5,490 bases of DNA from assembly GCA_026785795.1 (NCBI GenBank), contig JAJAZJ010000038.1, positions 1 to 5,490 of the forward strand, written 5' to 3'. A program made the translations under genes and the position numbers. Below are positions 1 through 5,375 of this stretch, piece by piece. How positions within the stretch are numbered: position 1 is the first letter of the stretch; each line of letters begins with the position of its first letter. This stretch comes from Pseudoxanthomonas sp. (lineage in GTDB: Bacteria; Pseudomonadota; Gammaproteobacteria; Xanthomonadales; Xanthomonadaceae). The notes below the pieces were generated by a model. The model ran no database searches. It worked only from the letters and a program-made list of their open reading frames with translations, and was not told where the DNA came from.

Positions 1-8
1 ATGGTCAT
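1..8 (-). CDS. Possible 5' end of a further minus-strand gene at the window edge
   Basis: On the minus strand an ATG lies at 8-6, preceded by GGAG with a spacing of 5 nt (GGAGTGGGAATG), which is a convincing Shine-Dalgarno arrangement. Only two full codons (Met-Thr) are inside the window, so no product can be named. If real, the gene lies downstream of rmuC on the same strand, beyond the palindromic repeat. An alternative reading is that the TAA at 25-27 ends a plus-strand gene entering from the left. The sequence shown cannot decide between them. Confidence 0.3.
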
Positions 9-72
9 TCCCACTCCGGGCGGCTAATTCGCATTTCCTTCTTCCGGATCGACACTCGGAGGGTGAGCCAGG

Positions 73-182
73 CGGAGAAGGTGCCCCCAGAGCGGATGAG
101 GGGCTGCACTGCCCGCTTGTAGCGACGCTTCCTGGCGCGGAATCCTCACGCCCTCATCCGTCGCTGCGCGCCACCTTCTCCG
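73..182. repeat. Palindromic intergenic repeat at the 3' end of rmuC
   Basis: Two arms face each other: 73-103 and 151-182. The outer 11 bp (CGGAGAAGGTG) and the inner 10 bp (CGGATGAGGG) of the left arm are exactly complementary to the right arm; a central 9-11 nt of each arm differs. The loop is about 47 nt. A weaker outer pairing (about 30-47 with 180-200, purine-rich GGAAAAGGAATAACG type) may extend the palindrome to most of 30-200. The right end is only a few bases from the rmuC stop codon. Repeats built on paired CCCTCATCC...CCTTCTCC arms are, from memory, common between genes in Xanthomonadaceae. A role in ending or stabilising the rmuC transcript is inference; there is no clear T-tract. 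Confidence 0.65.
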
Positions 183-202
183 GCGGGAAAAGGAATAACG
201 AA

Positions 203-1555
203 TCACTGCTCCGCTTCGTCTGCGCTGTCCGCCTCACTGCCCAGCAAGGCCTGCTCGCCCTCACTTGGCAGTGATTCCACCTCGCGCAGCCGACGCTCGA
301 TGGCGCGGGTGCGAACGCCGGTCTTCTCGATCTGGGTGCTGGCCTGGTCCAGCTTGCTCTTCACCGAATCCAGCACGTCGCCGAACTTCGAGAACTCGGT
401 CTTCACCGCGCCCAGGGTCTTCCACACTTCGCTGGAGCGCTTTTCAATGGCCAGGGTGCGAAAGCCCATATGGAAGCTGGTCATCAGCGCCAGCAGGGTC
501 GTGGGGCCGGCGACGGCGATGCGCAGGTCGCGCTGCAGCGCATCCACCAGGCCCGGGCGGCGCAGGACTTCTGCATACAGGCCTTCGGTGGGCAGGAACA
601 GGATCGCGAACTCGGTGGTGCTGGGCGGGGCCACGTACTTGTCGCGAATACGCGCGGCTTCCTGGCGCACGCGGCGCTCCAGCGCGTCACCGGCACTGCG
701 CGCGCCCTCGGCATCGGCTTTCTCCTGTGCGTCAAGCAGGCGCTCGTAGTCCTCACGCGGGAACTTGGCGTCGATGGGCAGCCACACCACCGAATCGACC
801 GAAGAGCCCGGGAAGCGCACGGCGAACTCCACCCGCTCGCTGCTGCCCGGCACGGTGGCCACGTTGGCGGCGTATTGATCCGGCGCGAACACCTGCTCCA
901 GCAGCCCGGCCAGCTGGACTTCGCCGAATACACCGCGCGACTTGACGTTGTTGAGCACGCGCTGCAGGCCGCCCACGTCGGCGGCCAGCTTGCTCATGTC
1001 GCCCAGCCCCTGGTGCACCTGGGCCAGCATGGTGGTGACGTTGCCGAAGCTTTCGGTCAGGCGCGTTTCCAGGGTGGCGTGCAGCTTCTCGTCCACCGTG
1101 GCGCGCATCAGCTCCAGCTTGGCCGCGTTGTCGGCCTGCAGCTCCTTGAGCCGTGATTCCAGCGTGGCGCGCATTTCACCGATGCGAAGTTCATTGCGCT
1201 GGGTGAGTTCGTTGAGACGCTGGCTGAGGGTGTCGCTGAAACGCTGCTGCAGTTCGCCGCTTTCCAGGCGCCCCTTACGCGCATCCTCGCCCAGCGCCTC
1301 GCGCAGCAGGTCAAGGCGCTGGTCGGTGCGCGTGCTCAGTTCGGCCAGGTTGCGGCCAAAGCCCTCGATCCGGGTTTCCTGCTGCTTCGACAGGCTGTCC
1401 AGCTGCTCGCGCAGCTCGCTGCGGCCACTGCGCTGCTCCTCCCGCAGGACCAGCTCCATGCGCTGCTCAGGACGGCGCAGCAGCAGTGCGATGAGCAGGA
1501 TGACGGCGACCAGGATCAGGCCGGCGACGAGGTAGAGGAGGGTCTGGGTATCCAT
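203..1555 (-). CDS. rmuC: DNA recombination protein RmuC homologue
   Basis: The 450-residue product matches the RmuC family in length (E. coli RmuC is about 475 residues) and layout. Residues about 5-27 form one hydrophobic membrane anchor, about 30-200 are a charged heptad-rich coiled coil, and about 200-395 form the conserved RmuC domain. Family-typical stretches are GVFGEVQLAGLLEQV (208-222), PIDAKFPREDYERLL (260-274), FLPTEGLYAEV (320-330) and AGPTTLLALMTSFHMGF (349-365). Glu243 and the DAK at 262-264 fit the PD-(D/E)xK nuclease-like core proposed for the family. The last 20 residues are acidic. In E. coli RmuC limits inversions at short inverted repeats; the nuclease activity is a fold-based prediction. 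The start is chosen because it begins right at the membrane anchor. No Shine-Dalgarno is visible, but TACACT lies 6 nt upstream of the ATG. The gene lies 158 bp downstream of the rlmI-like gene on the same strand. Confidence 0.93.
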   Translation of the reverse strand: MDTQTLLYLVAGLILVAVILLIALLLRRPEQRMELVLREEQRSGRSELREQLDSLSKQQETRIEGFGRNLAELSTRTDQRLDLLREALGEDARKGRLESGELQQRFSDTLSQRLNELTQRNELRIGEMRATLESRLKELQADNAAKLELMRATVDEKLHATLETRLTESFGNVTTMLAQVHQGLGDMSKLAADVGGLQRVLNNVKSRGVFGEVQLAGLLEQVFAPDQYAANVATVPGSSERVEFAVRFPGSSVDSVVWLPIDAKFPREDYERLLDAQEKADAEGARSAGDALERRVRQEAARIRDKYVAPPSTTEFAILFLPTEGLYAEVLRRPGLVDALQRDLRIAVAGPTTLLALMTSFHMGFRTLAIEKRSSEVWKTLGAVKTEFSKFGDVLDSVKSKLDQASTQIEKTGVRTRAIERRLREVESLPSEGEQALLGSEADSADEAEQ

Positions 1556-1561
1556 GCAGAC

Positions 1562-1567
1562 AGTGTA
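1562..1567 (-). promoter_or_regulatory. -10-like hexamer directly upstream of rmuC
   Basis: TACACT on the minus strand is followed by exactly 6 nt and then the rmuC ATG. Transcription starting at the usual distance from a -10 box would begin at the A of the start codon, giving a leaderless mRNA. There is no good -35 match 16-18 nt upstream. The call rests on position and on the same spacing at two other genes in this window. Confidence 0.35.
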
Positions 1568-1713
1568 GCGGGGCCGGTCTCAGGAACTGAGTCGCCGCGG
1601 CTGCCGTGGACTGGGGCCAGTCGGCCTCGACCAACCCAAGACGGGTGGATCCAGCGGTGCACAAGCTTTCCGCGCGGAGCGTGTCGGGCGCGCGGGCGAG
1701 CGCATATTCCGGG

Positions 1714-2895
1714 TCAGAACACCCGGCAGAACACCGCCTTGAGGTAGCGCGACTCCTGCACGTGGGCCATGAACGGATGGTCCGCGCCGGCCCCCGACAC
1801 TTTCAGAATCTGGATGCTGCGGCCCGAGAAATACGCCGCCCGGCGCAGCATGTCCAAAAACTCCTGCTCGCTGACCAGTCCCGTGCAGGAGAAGGTGGCG
1901 AACAGGCCGCCGGGCTTCACCACGCCCAGAGCCAGCTTGTTCATGTCCAGGTATTTCTTCAGCGCGGCGATCACCTGCTCGCGATCGCGGGTCATCTTGG
2001 CAGGGTCCAGGATCACCACGTCGTAGAGGTCTTTTGCGTTGCCGGCATCGCGCAGCCACGGAAAGATATCGGCCTGCACGAACTTCAGTTTCACGTCGTT
2101 GAGCTTGGCGTTGCCCTTGGCGATGGCAATCACGTCTTCGTCGATGTCCACGCCGACCACTTCCTCCGCGCCACGCACCTTGGCGTAAACGCCGAAGCCG
2201 CCGGTGTTGCAGCACAGGTCCAGCACGCGCTTGCCGGCAACGTGCTGCGACAGCCATTCGCGGTTGTCGCGCTGGTCGGCAAAGAAGCCGGTCTTGTGCG
2301 CGCCGGCCGGATCGGCGCGGAAGCGCACGCCGTTCTCCGCAATGATGGCCGGTGCCGGCGGTTCGCTGCCGCTGCTGCTCACGGGCCGGTAGTCGAAGCT
2401 CTCCTGCTTCTGCACATGCTCCTCGGCGAAGCTGTAGAAGCGCGCGCCGGGGAACTGTTCCTTCAATGCTTCGTAGATCCACTCGCGGTGGCGGAACATG
2501 CCAGCGCTGAAGAACTCCACCACCAGCAGGTCGTCATAGCGGTCCACGACCAGGCCGGACAGGCCATCACCTTCGGCATGGACCACGCGCCAGGCGTTGG
2601 ACACCGCATCCAGCTTCAGCACCTCGCGGCGCAGCGCCACGGCCTGGGCGATCTTGCGCGAGAACCAGCCTGCGTCGACCGGCACGTCGATATCGGTTTC
2701 CAGGATGCGCACGGCGATGCGCGAATGGCCGTTGTAGAAGCCGCGGCCGATCCAGTCGCCGTCCACGCCGATCACCTCGACGAGGCTGCCGGGCTTGGGC
2801 TTCTGTTCGGGCTTGGCCACCAGCTTCTGGAAGATCCAGGGGTGGCTGGAACGCCACGCGTTCTTGAGGTGGACGGCAGGCAGGGGCGTGGTCAT
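1714..2895 (-). CDS. rlmI: RlmI-like class I SAM-dependent 23S rRNA (cytosine-C5) methyltransferase
   Basis: The 393-residue product has the RlmI (YccW) architecture: an N-terminal PUA-type RNA-binding domain (about 1-75), a middle domain, and a C-terminal Rossmann methyltransferase domain (about 195-393). Visible motifs are AHKTGFFADQRDNR (199-212), the SAM-binding loop VLDLCCNTGGFG (224-235), the acidic GVDID (248-252), DPAK (297-300) and FSCTG (335-339), whose Cys337 is the expected catalytic nucleophile. The ADHP at 371-374 is also typical. E. coli RlmI makes m5C1962 in 23S rRNA in the cytoplasm; the same target here is inferred. Motif IV reads DPAK where, as I recall, E. coli has DPPK. 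The ATG lacks a strong Shine-Dalgarno but has TAGAAT 6 nt upstream. A longer open frame runs antisense through the gene and is not believed to be coding. Confidence 0.88.
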   Translation of the reverse strand: MTTPLPAVHLKNAWRSSHPWIFQKLVAKPEQKPKPGSLVEVIGVDGDWIGRGFYNGHSRIAVRILETDIDVPVDAGWFSRKIAQAVALRREVLKLDAVSNAWRVVHAEGDGLSGLVVDRYDDLLVVEFFSAGMFRHREWIYEALKEQFPGARFYSFAEEHVQKQESFDYRPVSSSGSEPPAPAIIAENGVRFRADPAGAHKTGFFADQRDNREWLSQHVAGKRVLDLCCNTGGFGVYAKVRGAEEVVGVDIDEDVIAIAKGNAKLNDVKLKFVQADIFPWLRDAGNAKDLYDVVILDPAKMTRDREQVIAALKKYLDMNKLALGVVKPGGLFATFSCTGLVSEQEFLDMLRRAAYFSGRSIQILKVSGAGADHPFMAHVQESRYLKAVFCRVF

Positions 2896-2901
2896 GGCCC
2901 T

Positions 2902-2907
2902 ATTCTA
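2902..2907 (-). promoter_or_regulatory. -10-like hexamer directly upstream of the rlmI-like gene
   Basis: TAGAAT on the minus strand matches the sigma70 -10 consensus at five of six positions and is followed by 6 nt (AGGGCC) and the ATG. This geometry fits a leaderless transcript starting at the ATG. No convincing -35 box is present at 16-18 nt. The AGGG inside the spacer is too close to the ATG to be a normal Shine-Dalgarno. Confidence 0.4.
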
Positions 2908-2970
2908 CGCAGGGGGCTTTTGCTGACCGCCGCCGCGCCAAGCCCCGGGGCCACGACGCGCGGCCCCGCC

Positions 2971-2974
2971 AGGA
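2971..2974 (+). promoter_or_regulatory. Shine-Dalgarno-like site marking the probable old start of the rhomboid pseudogene
   Basis: AGGA lies 7 nt before the ATG at 2982, normal ribosome-binding spacing. It argues that the ancestral start was 2982 and not the ATG at 3001, whose frame has a TGA at 2983 and no such site. Confidence 0.45.
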
Positions 2975-2981
2975 TCCGCGC

Positions 2982-3540
2982 ATGAATTCAAACGCTGGCG
3001 ATGCCCCCCAAGCGCAACGTCCGCGAGCAGCGCGAACACGACCGTCTGCGCCCCAGGCACGCCTTCTACGCCAGCGCCGGGTTCGCTGGGGTGCTGCTGG
3101 TCATATTCCTGCTGCAGCCCAACTTCGACTGGCGAACGTTCGCGGTGTATTCACGCAGTGCATCGGGCCTGCTGGGCATCGTGACCGCGCCGCGAGGCCT
3201 GCCGATCATCTGGCTGGGCTCGGGCTGGGTGCAGGGTGGTCGGGCTATGCCGGCACCTTCCACCCGGGCGCCAGCGGACTGACCCACGGGCTGATGTTGC
3301 TGGTGTTCATGCTGGGCGTGCTGCGCCGTGACAAGCCGGCGCCGGCAGCGGGCATGATCGCGATCTTTTTCTACGGCAGCATGCTGTTGACCACCCTGGC
3401 GCGCGAGCCGGGCGTGTCCTGGCAGTCGCACCTCGGGGTTCCATCGCCGGCATCTTGGCCGCGCTCCTGTTTCGCAGGCTGGATCCTGCGCTGCCCAAGG
3501 GAGTCATCCCTCCGGCCATACGATCCGGTCCGCGCGCCCC
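2982..3540 (+). pseudogene. Decayed tandem copy of a rhomboid intramembrane serine protease gene
   Basis: Conceptual pieces in three frames align in order with the intact rhomboid at 3578-4351. Frame one (from about 3001) gives the first membrane helix and SGLLGIVTAP, then jumps to RGLPIIWLGSGWV. The 32 residues between (71-102 of the intact protein) are missing, an in-frame loss of 96 nt at about 3192/3193 that removes the HxxxxHxxxN segment. Near 3231 one G appears lost (GTGCA for GTGGCA), and the match continues in another frame as GYAGTFHPGASGLTHGLM, keeping the catalytic Ser, and on to SWQSHLG, keeping the His. Near 3436 a G appears lost from a G run, and SIAGILAALLFRRLDPALP follows in the third frame. 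An AGGA at 2971-2974 sits 7 nt before the ATG at 2982. If that is the old start, an extra C near 3021 is a third frameshift, giving MNSNAGDAPQAQRR joined to EQREHDRLRP. No functional protease can be made from this copy. The 3' limit is approximate because the original stop is lost. Confidence 0.85.
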
Positions 3541-3577
3541 GCCTTGTAATCGGCAAACCCGGCGCCATCCAACGGAC

Positions 3578-4351
3578 ATGGACCAGTTTCATCCTGACGA
3601 TCCCCGCCATGATCCGGAGGCCCAGCGCCGGCTGGATCGCGGCCGGCTGATCCGTGCCGTGAATGCCAGCCTGGCGTTCGTGCTGCTGCTGGTGCTGGTC
3701 TACTCGGCGCAGGGCACTTTCAACGTGGCCCGGTTCGCGGTAGAGCCGCAGGCGATCGCCGGTTTACTGGGCATCCTGACCGCGCCGCTGCTGCACGGCT
3801 CGGTCGAGCATATCGTCGCCAACAGCGCGGCCCTGCTGATGCTGGGCGCGCTGGCCGGCAGCGTGTATCCGCGGGCCACGCTGCGGTCGCTGCCGCTGAT
3901 CTGGATCTGCTCCGGGCTGGTGGCCTGGATCCTGGGCGACGCCGGCACCCGCCACCTGGGTGCCAGCGGTCTCAGCCATGGACTGATGTTCCTCACCTTC
4001 ACCCTGGGACTGCTGCGCCGCGACCGCCAGGCCATCGCCACCGGGATGGTCGCGTTCCTGTTTTACGGGGGCATGCTGTTGACCGTGCTGCCGCACGAGC
4101 CGGGTGTGTCCTGGCAGTCGCATCTGGGCGGCGCGTTCGGCGGCGTGCTGGGCGCCTTCCTGTTCCGCAGGCTGGACCCGCTGCTGCCGCGCAAGCGCTA
4201 CAGCTGGGAAGATGAGGAAGAAGCCACCTCCGCGCCGGAAGATGAACTGGAGCCACCGGCGCCGCGCGACGTGCCGGTGCTGTGGCAGCGCGGTGAAGAC
4301 GAAGCGCCGCGCGGCGTGGTCCTGCGTTTCCCGCCGCGCGAGCGCGACTAG
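3578..4351 (+). CDS. Rhomboid family intramembrane serine protease
   Basis: The 257-residue membrane protein carries the full rhomboid signature. H73, H78 and N82 form the HxxxxHxxxN pattern seen in E. coli GlpG; GASG at 128-131 holds the catalytic Ser130; H182 in SWQSHLGG is the partner histidine. Hydrophobic segments fall at about 29-44, 60-98 (two), 105-120, 129-146, 152-171 and 182-196, consistent with a six-helix core. An acidic, proline-rich cytoplasmic tail of about 50 residues follows (208-257). The substrate is unknown. The ATG at 3578 is chosen because the homology to the broken copy begins just after it. It has no good Shine-Dalgarno (CGGA is only 1 nt away). The frame stays open upstream into the pseudogene tail, with a possible TTG at 3455 that would add 41 residues, so expression may depend on upstream transcription or translation. 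The gene ends back-to-back with a minus-strand remnant. Confidence 0.92.
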   Translation: MDQFHPDDPRHDPEAQRRLDRGRLIRAVNASLAFVLLLVLVYSAQGTFNVARFAVEPQAIAGLLGILTAPLLHGSVEHIVANSAALLMLGALAGSVYPRATLRSLPLIWICSGLVAWILGDAGTRHLGASGLSHGLMFLTFTLGLLRRDRQAIATGMVAFLFYGGMLLTVLPHEPGVSWQSHLGGAFGGVLGAFLFRRLDPLLPRKRYSWEDEEEATSAPEDELEPPAPRDVPVLWQRGEDEAPRGVVLRFPPRERD

Positions 4352-4541
4352 TCGCGCAGCACCAGGGCGATGCCCCAGCGCGGGGCTTTCAATGGGGTGA
4401 AGTAGAGCATTACGCCACCCGCCGCAAGCATTCCGGCAACCACTGCATGCTCGCTGTATTTGGCATCACGGGACAGAACTTGCGCGCAAGGTCACGGAAA
4501 CCAGTCAGGATCGGCTGCGCCCGGATGCTGCTGGTCAGTCG
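4348..4541 (-). pseudogene. Remnant of a small membrane protein gene, unrecognised
   Basis: On the minus strand an open frame from 4491 to the TAG at 4348 encodes a protein-like C-terminus, with a hydrophobic stretch VVAGMLAAGGVMLYFTPL followed by APRWGIALVLRD. The last dozen codons are almost all G/C-ending, as in genuine genes here. Upstream, the adjacent frame (open 4541 to about 4476) reads GFRDLARKF. Restoring one C near 4476 (TTCTGTCC to TTCCTGTCC) joins the two as ARKFLSRDAKYSEHAVVAG. The joined frame has no ATG, GTG or TTG start before its upstream TAG, so the 5' end also seems lost. The first ATG in the surviving frame is at 4431 (27 residues). Its stop shares the CTAG at 4348-4351 with the rhomboid stop. 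I do not recognise the family. A short intact membrane peptide is an alternative. Confidence 0.4.
4372..4390 (+). terminator. Weak hairpin after the rhomboid gene
   Basis: GCCCC (4372-4376) pairs with GGGGC (4382-4386) around a 5-nt loop and is followed by TTTC. It starts 20 nt past the rhomboid stop. The stem is short and the T-run only three bases, so an intrinsic terminator is possible but not secure. The same bases read as codons in the minus-strand remnant. Confidence 0.3.
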
Positions 4542-4585
4542 CTATGGTGGCCGGTCAATGTGCGCAGCTGATGCAGCAGGCGCTA

Positions 4586-4945
4586 TCAGCCGCAGCGCAC
4601 CGAGGTGACCACTCCGTTCGCGTCCAGCTCCAGGTTCAGGCGCCGGTCGTTGAAGTCCATGGTCACCGGCTGGTTCGGCTTGAGCGTGCGCACGCTGTCG
4701 GCGCCGCTGTCCTTGCGGACCTGCTGGATGTTCGCTTCGGTCGGCTTGGCGCCTACCGCCCACTGCGCCTGCAGGTCATCACAGGCTTCGGCCGACACTG
4801 CCGGTGCCGGCGCCGCCGGCCGTGCCTGCTCGGCGGCGCGCGCCTGGGCCTGGTCCACCGCCTGCTCCTGTTCATCGGGCGGGGCTGCGCAGGCAGTCAC
4901 GGCGAGGGCCAGCAGGGCAAGCGCGGGAACCAGCAGTCGATTCAT
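4586..4945 (-). CDS. Lipoprotein with peptidase inhibitor I78 domain
   Basis: The 119-residue product starts with a lipoprotein signal: MNR, a hydrophobic run, then a VTAC lipobox with Cys19 as the lipidated residue. A low-complexity Ala/Gln/Pro linker (about 20-52) precedes an I78 domain (about 53-119). The domain has the two family cysteines, C55 and C118, and the typical ending: VRTLKPNQPVTMDFN, then RRLNLELDANGVVTSVRCG. I78 proteins (Pfam family named for the Aspergillus elastase inhibitor) block serine proteases. Here the inhibitor would sit in the periplasm on a membrane anchor; its target is unknown. The start at 4945 is chosen over the upstream ATG at 5005 because it places the signal peptide at the N-terminus. 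No strong Shine-Dalgarno is seen. Two stops follow in a row (TGA TAG). A decayed I78 paralogue lies directly upstream on the same strand. Confidence 0.88.
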   Translation of the reverse strand: MNRLLVPALALLALAVTACAAPPDEQEQAVDQAQARAAEQARPAAPAPAVSAEACDDLQAQWAVGAKPTEANIQQVRKDSGADSVRTLKPNQPVTMDFNDRRLNLELDANGVVTSVRCG

Positions 4946-5030
4946 GGCGGTAACAGCCTGGCAAGCGGAGTCGGCGCATAGCATCGCCGATTCACGGGAC
5001 CTCACGCGTTAACCAATCGTTGGATCAGCA

Positions 5031-5340
5031 TCAGAACAGGCAGCGGGTGCGCTGCACGGCATCGACGTCCAGGTTCAGTCGCCCTTCGCGGAAATCCAGG
5101 GTCGCCGCTCGGGCGGTTCGGATCATGTGGGAGGCGGGGATGCGATCGCTGAAGTCAACCAGGCCGCAGGCAGCTCAGCAAAAGGGCGCCAGGTGCGGGC
5201 CCAATGCCTCTCCCCGGAAGGCGCGGTCGGCGGATGCGCCGTGTGGTGCGCGCCGCGTGGACCTGTTTCCAGCGCAGCGTTGATGACACCGCGGCTGCAA
5301 GCACTGGCCCGGCAACCACCACGAGCAGCCTGTGGAATTC
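5031..5340 (-). pseudogene. Decayed second I78 inhibitor gene
   Basis: The frame ending with TGA at 5031 is open only back to 5174 and reads MIRTARAATLDFREGRLNLD, then VDAVQRTRCLF. This matches the end of the I78 domain (RLNLELDA...VRCG in the neighbour), with the second cysteine kept but residues missing between IRTAR and ATLDF and between VDA and VQR. Upstream of an in-frame TGA at 5175-5177 the same frame gives ASADRAFRGEALGPHLAPF, which could be the domain's first half. In another frame at about 5275-5335, HRLLVVVAGPVLAAAVSS resembles a signal peptide. I infer a once complete secreted I78 protein broken by a stop and indels. The 3' part is well supported and the 5' limit is a guess. A 31-residue peptide from the ATG at 5126 could still be made but would lack half the fold. 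Confidence 0.6.
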
Positions 5341-5363
5341 GCAAGGCGTTAACCGCCGGCCCA

Positions 5364-5369
5364 CAGAAT
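5364..5369 (+). promoter_or_regulatory. -10-like hexamer directly upstream of the topoisomerase gene
   Basis: CAGAAT is followed by 6 nt (CCAACC) and the ATG at 5376, the same geometry as at rmuC and the rlmI-like gene. No Shine-Dalgarno is present in the 20 nt before the ATG and no clear -35 box is seen. The first base departs from the consensus T. Confidence 0.3.
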
Positions 5370-5375
5370 CCAACC

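Noticed and set aside
24..206. A 60-codon minus-strand open frame across the palindromic repeat
   Set aside because: It consists of repeat sequence, has an Arg-rich product and overlaps the rmuC stop; nothing marks it as coding.
265..1535. Several long plus-strand open frames antisense to rmuC
   Set aside because: Their products are Arg/Ser/Ala-rich low-complexity sequences typical of the antisense of high-GC genes, while the minus strand encodes clear RmuC motifs.
2942..2967. GC hairpin GGGGCC...GGCCCC in the divergent gap upstream of the rhomboid pseudogene
   Set aside because: Only 6 bp with no T-tract and no gene ending nearby; such pairings arise readily at this base composition.
1606..2985. 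A 459-codon open frame on the plus strand antisense to the rlmI-like gene, longer than the gene itself
   Set aside because: It is a GC-bias shadow: the opposite strand carries all methyltransferase motifs in order, and the antisense product is His/Ala/Gly-rich with no recognisable domain.
3916..3923. GCTGGTGG, the E. coli Chi octamer, inside the intact rhomboid gene
   Set aside because: It encodes ordinary rhomboid residues, a single copy is likely by chance in GC-rich DNA, and Chi sequence use in this lineage is not established here.
5006..5354. The 9-mer GCGTTAACC at 5006-5014 and 5346-5354, flanking the I78 remnant like short direct repeats
   Set aside because: Nine-base repeats are expected many times by chance in 5.5 kb, and the two copies sit at different distances from the two I78 genes.
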